A DNA stretch of 64,000 bases from Paenibacillus spongiae. GTDB taxonomy: Bacteria > Bacillota > Bacilli > Paenibacillales > Paenibacillaceae. The number at the start of each line of letters is the position of its first letter. The first letter of the stretch is position 1. Below are positions 35,622-43,169 of the stretch, piece by piece. The notes beneath the pieces were generated by a model. That model ran no database searches. It saw only the letters and a list, made by a program, of their open reading frames with translations, and had not been told where the DNA came from. Made by a program: the position numbers and the translations under genes. The stretch is taken from the NCBI RefSeq assembly GCF_024734895.1, contig NZ_CP091430.1, forward strand, positions 5,908,501 through 5,972,500, written 5' to 3'.

Positions 35622-36185
35622 TCAATTCAAAATCCGGGACTGCGGCTTCCAGTATTCACGGGTCATGCTGTAAATATTATGGTGCTCCCAGTTCCCGTTG
35701 ATTTTCAGATAATACTCGGCGAATCCTTCATATCGGAAGCCGACCTTCTCGAGCACCCGAATGGAAGCGGCATTATGAGGCATTACGGCTGATTGAACCC
35801 GATGTAATCCGGCATCGTTGAAGCAATAGTGGACTGCTGAAGCAACGGCCTCCGTCATGAATCCTTGTCCATTCAATGGCTCATCCAGCAAATAACCGAT
35901 CGTGCAGCTCTCCCACGCCCCGCGAGAAATATTGCTTATGTTAACCCGGCCGATCAACCTGCCGTTATTAAGATAGATCCCGAATCCGTATCCAACGTCA
36001 TGCTCCCAATCGTACTGCACCTTCTCAAGCGATTCTTTCTGCCATTCCAATGTATAGTAAGATTCTTGACGGAGAGGTTCAAGCGGCTGCAGAAACGATT
36101 TATTCCGAATGAGCAGTTCTAGCAATTGATCTGCGTCATCCATCTGAAGCCTGCGAATATAGATTCGTTTTGCATATATTTTCAA
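35622..36185 (-). CDS. GNAT acetyltransferase, RimJ/RimL-like
   Basis: 187 residues. A GNAT fold with the acetyl-CoA motif IGYLLDEPLNGQGFMTEAVASAVHYCF and the following LHRVQSAVMPHNAASIRVLEKVGFRYEGFAE, hallmark of the RimJ/RimL/YdaF ribosomal-protein-acetylating branch, though many relatives act on other amines. Monocistronic, converging with the sigma factor gene. Confidence 0.9.
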   Translation of the reverse strand: MKIYAKRIYIRRLQMDDADQLLELLIRNKSFLQPLEPLRQESYYTLEWQKESLEKVQYDWEHDVGYGFGIYLNNGRLIGRVNISNISRGAWESCTIGYLLDEPLNGQGFMTEAVASAVHYCFNDAGLHRVQSAVMPHNAASIRVLEKVGFRYEGFAEYYLKINGNWEHHNIYSMTREYWKPQSRILN

Positions 36186-36355
36186 AGCATATGCCTCCGT
36201 TCGTGTGAATGAAAGGGTTTCGATAAGAAGTTGCGAATATTTTATAATACTTCACTAACGATGCACCCGAGCTATTTCTCAGTCCCCCATCTATTAAGTT
36301 CGTTTTTCTGAGGCGCTTGTGAAGATACTATACTTTCGTAATTTCTGGAGGAACG

Positions 36356-36928
36356 ATGATAACGTACAATATTTGTTTTATAAAGCAAGGCCTTAACGTC
36401 CTGCTGCTCAACAGAGAGTCTCCGAGCTGGATGGGATGTTGGAATGGCGTTGGCGGAAAAGTAGAACAGGGCGAGTCGCCCCGACGATCCATGGTTCGTG
36501 AAATCATGGAGGAAACACGGCTGGCAGAGTCCGAGTATCAGCTGACCTATAGAGGGCTTGTTTCTTGGCTGGTGGATCATGAGCGTTTCGGAGGGATGTA
36601 TCTCTATTCGGCCGAGCTTTCGGGTCATATCGACTATAGCACACCGATCAAGACCGAAGAAGGCATTCTGGACTGGAAATCGATAGAATGGATTATGAAT
36701 CCTAAGAATCAGGGCATTGCTTCGAGCATCCCATTGATTATGAATCACTTGAATGAAGAGCTGACCTACCATCATCATTGTACATACATCGAAGGAAAGT
36801 TAGTCGATACTTTGTCAGAGCCCATTGCTGCAAAGACAGAAAACATCGAACAGATGAATGAATATTGGCAGCTATTCAGGGAAAATCAAGCAGGCGATAG
36901 ACAGCTTGCCCCCTCAGTTGTGCCATAG
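36356..36928 (+). CDS. NUDIX hydrolase, 8-oxo-dGTP diphosphatase-like
   Basis: 190 residues. The Nudix box is complete: GGKVEQGESPRRSMVREIMEET (about residues 31-52), with GVGGKVE before it as in MutT and YtkD relatives. The C-terminal 50 residues extend beyond a minimal Nudix domain. It probably hydrolyses a nucleoside diphosphate-X compound. GGAGG precedes the ATG by four bases. The gene is followed directly by tandem repeats. Confidence 0.88.
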   Translation: MITYNICFIKQGLNVLLLNRESPSWMGCWNGVGGKVEQGESPRRSMVREIMEETRLAESEYQLTYRGLVSWLVDHERFGGMYLYSAELSGHIDYSTPIKTEEGILDWKSIEWIMNPKNQGIASSIPLIMNHLNEELTYHHHCTYIEGKLVDTLSEPIAAKTENIEQMNEYWQLFRENQAGDRQLAPSVVP

Positions 36929-36980
36929 CGATAAGAAGATAGTTGATCGGACCGATTTGGTCAAGCTTGCAGTTTGGGTA

Positions 36981-37296
36981 CATGTCCAGCGTACCGGATG
37001 CTTCGACGGTTCTAGCATGTCCGGCGTACCGGATGCTTCGACGGCCGTAGCATGTCCGGCGTACCGGATGCTTCGACGGCCGTAGCATGTCCGGCGTACC
37101 GGATGCTTCGACGGCCGTAGCATGTCCGGCGTACCGGATGCTTCGACGGCCGTAGCATGTCCGGCGTACCGGATACTTCGACGGCCGTAGCATCTCCGGC
37201 GTACCAGATGCTTCGACGGGGCCGTAGCATGTCCAGCGTACCAGATGCTTCGACGGTTCTAGCATGTCCGGCGTACCGGATGCTTCGACGGCCGTA
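36981..37296. repeat. 35-bp tandem repeat array (9 units)
   Basis: Nine head-to-tail units starting at 36981, 37016, 37051, 37086, 37121, 37156, 37191, 37228 and 37263. Units 2-5 appear identical; the seventh has a 2-base insertion and the ends carry variants (GGTTCTAG for GGCCGTAG). Each unit contains two small palindromes, TCCGG-CGTA-CCGGA and ACGGCCGT. There are no unique spacers, so it is not CRISPR. Because 35 is not a multiple of 3 and no unit holds a minus-strand stop, long spurious frames run through it. Confidence 0.95.
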
Positions 37297-37468
37297 AATG
37301 GTGAACGCTAACTTACTAGACCGCAATGTGAACCAGCGCGCCGAACAACGATCATTCTAAAAAGCCCCCCTGATCATCTTGGACACCTTATGGAGTAGTC
37401 GCAGCCGAAGCAGCGCAAGCAGGCGGCGACAACATCAGAGCTTTGCTAAGCGATATATAATGGCCGCA

Positions 37469-37900
37469 TTGTTGTATTTTCTGCAATAGTTCACCCTCTA
37501 GAAACGTGATACCGACCGCATTGTTGTATTTTTTGCAATTGTTCACCTGCTAGAAGCATGAAATCATCCGAATTGTTGTATTTTCTGCAATTGTTCACCC
37601 TCTAGAAGCGTGAAATCATCCGAATTATTGTATTTTCTGCAATTGTTCACCCGCTAGAAGCGTGAAATCATCCGCATTGTTGTATTTTCTGCAATAGTTC
37701 ACCCGCTAGAAGCGTGATATCACCCGAATTGTTGTATTTTCTGCAATTGTTCACCCTCTAGAAGCGTGAAATCATCCGAATTGTTGTATTTTCTGCAATT
37801 GTTCTCCCTCTAGAAGCGTGAAATCATCCGAATTGTTGTATTTTCTGCAATAGTTCACCCTCTAGAAGCGTGAAATCATCCGAATTGTTGTATTTTTTAC
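37469..37900. repeat. 52-bp tandem repeat array (8 units plus a partial)
   Basis: Units start at 37469, 37521, 37573, 37625, 37677, 37729, 37781 and 37833, with a partial copy from 37885. The unit begins TTGTTGTATTTTCTGCAATT, continues GTTCACCCTCTAGAAGCGTG and ends near AAATCATCCGAA. A few point differences occur (CTC/CGC, TTGTTG/TTATTG, AATTG/AATAG). The 170 bp between the two arrays shows nothing assignable. Confidence 0.95.
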
Positions 37901-38222
37901 AGCAATCAGATCCATCTCATGCCTTCTGGCCGGAAATTGTTGCACTTTATACAACATCTCGGACGGGCCCCCGAATATTGGACACTCTGCGGAGAAACTC
38001 TGAGCAGTCGCATTATAATGCGATTATTTTTATCGCCTTTACTTCGTTTTTCTTCGGTTTCTCAGCAAACTCGACCGGTGAGTGCCGTACAAACTCATGT
38101 GGGTTCTACGGTTCTAATGTAGATTCTACGGTTATTGTAGAAGTTTATGAATCGGTCTAATGCCGTGAACCGGCCGACCGGCCGTTAGAACCTGCCGGTG
38201 GCAGTCCAGCATTTATAATGCG
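37901..38222. other. intergenic DNA without an assignable gene
   Basis: After the 52-bp array a degenerate relative of its start (ATTGTTGCACTTTATACAAC) appears near 37936. A GC-rich patch at 38165-38205 (CCGGCCGACCGGCCG) could fold. No coding region is supported. Confidence 0.4.
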
Positions 38223-38258
38223 AACAAGCCCGTGAAATCCAGGATTCACGGGCTTGTT
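38223..38258 (-). terminator. terminator of the dga-type operon
   Basis: AACAAGCCCGTGAA pairs with TTCACGGGCTTGTT, a perfect 14-bp stem located 26 nt past the GntR stop. On the minus strand only a short T-rich tail follows. Confidence 0.78.
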
Positions 38259-38283
38259 TGATTGCAGCTTAACCTTAAGACCA

Positions 38284-39030
38284 TCAAGCATCATAATCGA
38301 CCAAATACGGCTGCAGCGCCGTGTTGTAATAGCCGATGCTGCATTCGATCACATTCCCGTCGCCGTCGAAGGAATACCGCAGCCTTTTCAATACGGAAGT
38401 TCCTTCCTCGATCCCCAGCAATCGGGCGCTGCCTGGCGCTGCCGTTTCGACCAGGAAGCTGTCGCGGAAATTTTCCAGCGCAATTTGCTTCTCTTCCAGC
38501 CAGTCGTATAGCGATGCAAACAACTGCCCCGACGCGGCCAGCTCGTCCGGAAAGCTGATGGCCGGCGTGATGTAGTGGATGAAATGAATATACGGCTGAT
38601 CATTCAACAAATATAACCGCTCCATACGGTGACACGAAGCGCCGAACAGCTCATGCAGTTCCGTTCCGCTCTCCAATGAAACATGGCCCGATGCGATCAG
38701 CCGCTTCTCCATCCGGTGCCCCGCCTCTACCAGAAGCTCCGTAAACCGCTTGCCCTTGGATAGCTTGGATAACGAGGTGTTGCGCAGCACAATCGTCCCG
38801 ACTCCGCTCTTCTTCTCGACGTAGCCTTCCTCCGCAAGCTCGCGGATCGCGTTTCGGACCGTCATTTTGCTCACTTGAAACTCCTGCTCCAGCTGCGGCT
38901 CAGCAGGAATATTGCTGCCCAGCGGGTATACGCCATGCATAATCCGGTCCTTGATGATCTTCTTGATTTGCAGATATAATGGCCCTTTCTTCCGCGTAAT
39001 GGACACGGCTTTCACGCTACCTTTCCACAT
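38284..39030 (-). CDS. GntR-family regulator with UTRA domain
   Basis: About 248 residues. The winged helix (LYLQIKKIIKDRIMHGVYPLGSNIPAEPQLEQEF) is followed by a UTRA effector domain (FTELLVEAGHRMEKR to VIECSIGYYNTALQPY) of the HutC/NagR type. Last gene of the deacetylase-dgaE-dgaF-kdgK operon and probably its repressor. The start is uncertain: the ATG overlaps kdgK by 14 nt, while a GTG at 39015 sits behind GGAAAGG. Confidence 0.88.
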   Translation of the reverse strand: MWKGSVKAVSITRKKGPLYLQIKKIIKDRIMHGVYPLGSNIPAEPQLEQEFQVSKMTVRNAIRELAEEGYVEKKSGVGTIVLRNTSLSKLSKGKRFTELLVEAGHRMEKRLIASGHVSLESGTELHELFGASCHRMERLYLLNDQPYIHFIHYITPAISFPDELAASGQLFASLYDWLEEKQIALENFRDSFLVETAAPGSARLLGIEEGTSVLKRLRYSFDGDGNVIECSIGYYNTALQPYLVDYDA

Positions 39031-40030
39031 CGCCTATATGATCCGTCATCGCCGTAAGCACGTCATCGTCGGACGCCATTGGCGTATCGCCAGGCACGGT
39101 ATGCGCCAGTATCGCCGCAGCCGATGCAAACTCCACCGTCTGCTGATACGGGATCGCCTGCAGCACGCCATGTATAATGCCGCTGGCAAAGGCATCGCCC
39201 GCTCCAACACGGTCATATACCGAGAAGGTCCGCTCTCTGGCGAAGTAAAAATCATCGTTCCCATATACGTATCCCGTGAGCGTATGCGTATTGTCCCCGT
39301 TGATTTGCCGATGGGTGCCGGCTATGGTCCGGATTTGATACTGCTTCGCCACCTGCGGTATCACATCCTTTAACTGATCCGCCCTCCCCTGCGCGGATGT
39401 CTTCAGTCCAAGAATATGAAGCGCATCCCGCTCATTCATGAGGACGATGTCCGCCAGCTCCAGCATCTCCTTGTAGTGCGGCCGGGCTTTCTCATAGCCA
39501 TCATCGCCCCACAAGGAAGGCCGGTAATTGCAATCGAAGACAATCTGGCCCCCGCAGCGCTTGACTTCCCGAGCAAGCCGCTTCATCGCATCCCGCACAT
39601 TGTCGTTCATGGCAAGCGTAATACCGCAAAAATGCATAAGGTCAACCTGCTGCGCCGCCTTGTTGAACAGACTACCGTCGTATGCTGCCGTATTGAAGCT
39701 GCTGCCCAGACGATCCGTATACGTCACCCTGCCCGGACGAGCGCCGAAGCCATGCTCCAAGAAATACATGCCGACATATTTGCCGCCCCGATTCACCAGC
39801 GAGGTCGCAATGCCAAGCTTGCGCAAATGGGCAAGCGCGGCTTCGCCGAGCGGGTTGTCCGGCAGCGTCGTAACCAGATAGCTCTCATGTCCATAGCGGG
39901 CCAATGCCGATACGACATTGACCCCGCTTCCCGAAAAGGAGTATTTCAACTGATTGTCCTGCGACAGCGTTCCGTATCCGGGGACTTCCAGACGCATCAT
40001 CACTTCGCCGAATGCGGCTGTTTTACTCAT
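39017..40030 (-). CDS. kdgK: PfkB-family sugar kinase, 2-keto-3-deoxygluconate kinase-like
   Basis: 337 residues of the ribokinase fold. The N-terminal GEVMMRLEVPGYG and SGSGVNVVSALARYG segments and the C-terminal DRVGAGDAFASGIIHG (catalytic Asp and anion hole) are clear. KDG kinases phosphorylate 2-keto-3-deoxygluconate to KDPG, the substrate of the aldolase encoded just before it (8-nt overlap). The operon context drives the substrate call; fructokinase-like activity cannot be excluded from sequence alone. Confidence 0.85.
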   Translation of the reverse strand: MSKTAAFGEVMMRLEVPGYGTLSQDNQLKYSFSGSGVNVVSALARYGHESYLVTTLPDNPLGEAALAHLRKLGIATSLVNRGGKYVGMYFLEHGFGARPGRVTYTDRLGSSFNTAAYDGSLFNKAAQQVDLMHFCGITLAMNDNVRDAMKRLAREVKRCGGQIVFDCNYRPSLWGDDGYEKARPHYKEMLELADIVLMNERDALHILGLKTSAQGRADQLKDVIPQVAKQYQIRTIAGTHRQINGDNTHTLTGYVYGNDDFYFARERTFSVYDRVGAGDAFASGIIHGVLQAIPYQQTVEFASAAAILAHTVPGDTPMASDDDVLTAMTDHIGDVER

Positions 40031-40778
40031 ATTGATCCACTAGCGCATTCAGTGTGCGGTGCAGCAGCTCCACATCCTTAATCCTCGTCGCGCCTGTTGC
40101 CTGATCAATGATAGAGGTATATACATGCGGGATAATCTGCGGCACGCCCGCTTGCAATGCAATTTCTACAATCGGCTTGAAATTGTCCAAATCTATGCCG
40201 CCCGTCGGCTCCAAGGCAAAGCCTTCTTCACCGCATGCCTTGGCTACCGCCCTGTATTCCTCCTCCAGCTTCAAGCCTTGCATAGGGAAATATTTCAGCG
40301 CATTGCCGCCCATATCGCGTACGAGCGCAATAGCCGCCTTGACCGGGACGATCGCCTTGTCCGCAATGCCTGCGCTGATCACGCCTGTCGATATATTCAC
40401 GTATCCGACCTGACCGCTCGGCGACACAAGAGCGTTGATCCAGCTGTCCTTGGCGCCCAGATTGGCGCGCGTCATACCGACGGCCGGGAAAATCTGATTG
40501 ATATGGTTGCCTGCATAGCTCTTGGCAATTTCCGATACTACTACCGCCTGGCGGTTGTCGCCCGCCCCTAAACCGATGGACACCGCATCGTCGATTGCGG
40601 CGCCGTACGCCTTCATGGCCTCGACCGCTTCGGCTGCATTCGGATAATTTTTGGACAATACCCCTACCAACACCTGGCCTTCCGCCGCCTCGTAGATCTG
40701 CTTGGCGTTATCGATCGAGTTCGTCAGTACATTTAAGGCCGCCTTCTTCTTATACATGCGTTCATAGATGCTAGACAT
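40023..40778 (-). CDS. dgaF: KDGP aldolase, DgaF family
   Basis: 251 residues of the aldolase family associated with D-glucosaminate use (Salmonella DgaF; Enterococcus relatives), distinct from the Eda type. Segments such as DDAVSIGLGAGDNRQA, NQIFPAVGMTRANLG, GGNALKYFPMQGL (Schiff-base Lys region) and EPTGGIDLDNF fit. It cleaves 2-keto-3-deoxy-6-phosphogluconate into pyruvate and glyceraldehyde-3-phosphate. Overlaps dgaE and kdgK by 8 nt each. Confidence 0.85.
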   Translation of the reverse strand: MSSIYERMYKKKAALNVLTNSIDNAKQIYEAAEGQVLVGVLSKNYPNAAEAVEAMKAYGAAIDDAVSIGLGAGDNRQAVVVSEIAKSYAGNHINQIFPAVGMTRANLGAKDSWINALVSPSGQVGYVNISTGVISAGIADKAIVPVKAAIALVRDMGGNALKYFPMQGLKLEEEYRAVAKACGEEGFALEPTGGIDLDNFKPIVEIALQAGVPQIIPHVYTSIIDQATGATRIKDVELLHRTLNALVDQYE

Positions 40779-41883
40779 GGTTTGCCCCTCCTACGATCTC
40801 TTGGATTCTGCCCGCGATGACCTGCAGGTCATCTCCTTGCAGCGAGCGCGGATCAATATCGAAATACCCTTGACGAACGCCGTAATCGCGCGTATAGACG
40901 GCAATATCACCTTCGCGAAGCTGATCGTTCACCGCTTGCGCCCCGATGCCCGCCGCAGCCGCGTCAATGTGGATTCTTCCCCGATAAATGGCACGGCCCG
41001 CTTCGTCCTGCACGATGCTGACCTTTACTCCCGTCAGGGCGGACAAGGCAAGCAATGGCTCTAGCGCGGCCTTCTCCTGCTGGCTCTTATCTGCTTTGCT
41101 CATATATTCGTCCAGCGCCTGCAGCAGTCCGAATATCGTCTCCTTGCCGACCTTCATGCTGCGCCCGATGCCGTGCAGCTGAACGTTCAGCCAGTCGATA
41201 TATTTGCGTTTGCCGCCGACAATGCCTGAGGTAGGGCCTTCAATCGCTTTGGACCCGCTGTATATCGCCAGATCCGAGCACTTCACATACTTGCGGATAT
41301 CTTCCTCCGCCGCAGCATCTATGATTAGCGGCACTCCGCGGCGCTGGGCGACTTCCCAGGCTTCCTCGGCGCTAATCATGTTTTTCTGCACGCAATGGTG
41401 GGACTTGACGTATAGAATAGCGGCGGTTCGATCGGAGATCGCTTCCTCGATATGCTCTTTGCGCCCCTCGTTGGCATAGCCAACTTCGACGATGGAGCCT
41501 CCTCCGAGGTAAACCATTGTTTCGACGGGCGCGCCATATTGCACATTATGCCCCTTGAGCATAATGATCTCGTTCTTGAGCACGTGCTCCTGGTGCAGCC
41601 GCAAGCTGACACGGGGATTGCCCTCCGTCACGACGGCAGCAACGGAAAGCGCGATCCCGCTGGACGCAGAGTTGACGACGACCGCTCCTTCCGCACCCAG
41701 AATGTCCGCGACGTATTCGCCGGAACGCCGTACAAGCTCCGCCATCTCCACATACTGCTGTCCGCCTTGCTTCATCGCTTCCATGACACTGTCCGTTGGC
41801 GCGGATACGCCCAGAATGCTCATCCGTCCGCTTGCATTGACGACCCGTTTGAGCCCGTATTTAGCATGCAATGAATGATCCAT
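40771..41883 (-). CDS. dgaE: DgaE-family PLP-dependent ammonia-lyase
   Basis: About 370 residues related to SelA and fold-type I PLP enzymes. The PLP lysine lies in AIYSGSKAIEGPTSGIVGG, with an Asp in PLIIDAAAEEDI pairing with the pyridine nitrogen. Salmonella DgaE removes ammonia and water from D-glucosaminate-6-phosphate to form KDGP. The ATG at 41883 was chosen (GGGAG nine bases upstream); it overlaps the deacetylase gene by 23 nt. Confidence 0.84.
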   Translation of the reverse strand: MDHSLHAKYGLKRVVNASGRMSILGVSAPTDSVMEAMKQGGQQYVEMAELVRRSGEYVADILGAEGAVVVNSASSGIALSVAAVVTEGNPRVSLRLHQEHVLKNEIIMLKGHNVQYGAPVETMVYLGGGSIVEVGYANEGRKEHIEEAISDRTAAILYVKSHHCVQKNMISAEEAWEVAQRRGVPLIIDAAAEEDIRKYVKCSDLAIYSGSKAIEGPTSGIVGGKRKYIDWLNVQLHGIGRSMKVGKETIFGLLQALDEYMSKADKSQQEKAALEPLLALSALTGVKVSIVQDEAGRAIYRGRIHIDAAAAGIGAQAVNDQLREGDIAVYTRDYGVRQGYFDIDPRSLQGDDLQVIAGRIQEIVGGANHV

Positions 41884-42955
41884 TAACAACCACTCCCTTT
41901 GCTTCAATATAGCGATCGGCGGTGCGCTCCTCACCCTCCGAATCTGTTAGCTTCTTCACTCCGTTCTCTACCGCGAACAGTGTCAGATTGGCAGGCTCTC
42001 CTGCACGAATCCGCCCCAGCTCCGGCCGGCCAAGCCAGGCTGCCGCATTGGACGTCGCCATCGCGATCACTTCCTCAAGCGGGTACCCCAGGAGCAAAAA
42101 TTTCGTCAGCGTGTCGGACATGCCGTATACCGGACCGTTCAGCCGGTTGCCCCGGTAAATATCCGTGCTGATCGTATGCGGCTTGATTCCCGCTTGCCTG
42201 GCCAGCTCCGCCGCCTGAAACGAGAAGCTGGCCGTCCCGTGCCCGACATCCAGATGAACGCCTCTGTCAATCGCATCGAGCAGTGCCTGCAGCGGCTTCC
42301 CATCCGCCCCGAATACATTATTGGCCTTGCCGTTGAGAAAATGCGTAACGATGTCCTTCTTCTGCAGCAAGTGCAGCACCTCATCGATTGCAGGCGGACC
42401 GGATCCGATATGCACCATCAGCGGCAGGCCGTATGTGTCTGCGAACCTGCGAGCCAGCCGCAGCGGCTCCAGACCCTGCTCCTTGACAACGCTGCGGCTG
42501 ATCCGCGCCTTCAAGCCGACGATAAAATCCGCGTATTGCCTGACGGCCTCTCCGATCTTGGCTTCCTCAATCCATTCCAGGCTTGACAGCTCATCAGTCC
42601 GGAGCAGCCCGATCCGCGAAATATTCAGAAAAGCCAGCACGCGCGTCTGCGCACGGCCTGCATTGACGAAGAGCCGGCCAATCCGGTCGGCCCCGCAGCT
42701 TCCCGCATCCACAATAGTGGTAACCCCTTGCCTGATGCCGATTTCATCGATCTCGTCTCCATAGGGTTCCAGCTCCGGATCCGCATGAACATGCAGATCG
42801 ATCCAGCCGCTTGAAGCATATAGACCCGTACCGTCCACATATTGGCTGCCCTTCCCCTGCCCGGCGGGAGCGATTCGTTCCGTGATGCCGTCTCTGATGA
42901 CAATGTCTGCCGGCTGGCCGCCAAGCAGCTTCACATTGCGCAATACCAGTTCCAT
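41861..42955 (-). CDS. amidohydrolase/deacetylase family metallohydrolase
   Basis: 364 residues of the dihydroorotase-like amidohydrolase superfamily. Metal ligands are visible: WIDLHVHADPE (HxH), the likely carboxylated Lys in FIVGLKARISR, His in LPLMVHIGSGPP, and DVGHGTASFSF. Relatives encoded beside DgaE/DgaF-type genes are annotated as amidohydrolase/deacetylase. Here it probably deacetylates or hydrolyses the amide of an N-acyl amino-sugar acid, feeding DgaE. First gene of the operon. Confidence 0.82.
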   Translation of the reverse strand: MELVLRNVKLLGGQPADIVIRDGITERIAPAGQGKGSQYVDGTGLYASSGWIDLHVHADPELEPYGDEIDEIGIRQGVTTIVDAGSCGADRIGRLFVNAGRAQTRVLAFLNISRIGLLRTDELSSLEWIEEAKIGEAVRQYADFIVGLKARISRSVVKEQGLEPLRLARRFADTYGLPLMVHIGSGPPAIDEVLHLLQKKDIVTHFLNGKANNVFGADGKPLQALLDAIDRGVHLDVGHGTASFSFQAAELARQAGIKPHTISTDIYRGNRLNGPVYGMSDTLTKFLLLGYPLEEVIAMATSNAAAWLGRPELGRIRAGEPANLTLFAVENGVKKLTDSEGEERTADRYIEAKGVVVNGSFIAC

Positions 42956-43028
42956 CGTTGCTTCACCCTTCCTAACCTAGCAATTGGCTGATGATCCCAA
43001 TAATTGCTTTCCAAAATTAGCTTAACAC

Positions 43029-43059
43029 ATTATAGTAATAAAATGAATATAACGTTATA
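43029..43059. promoter_or_regulatory. divergent promoter with palindromic operator
   Basis: TATAACGTTATA (43048-43059) is a perfect 12-bp palindrome. A minus-strand TATAAT lies at 43029-43034, heading to the deacetylase operon, and a plus-strand TATAAT overlaps the palindrome's right end at about 43056-43061. A protein bound here could control both directions. The operon's GntR regulator is the natural candidate. Confidence 0.5.
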
Positions 43060-43169
43060 ATGTTTAATAGAGTATCTCGATGCTTTTCAAAATAGATTCA
43101 TCGTCGCATACGGTTCTTCCGATGCCTACATTAACATTACGATACTACTCAACATAAAGGGGGATTCTC

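Noticed and set aside
36876..37326. Open frames of 70-130 codons on the minus strand through the 35-bp array
   Set aside because: They exist only because the unit lacks stops in any frame; no ribosome site or family similarity.
36981..37900. Two repeat arrays considered as CRISPR
   Set aside because: Units are directly adjacent with no unique spacers, lengths are 35 and 52 bp, and no cas genes are present. They are tandem repeats.
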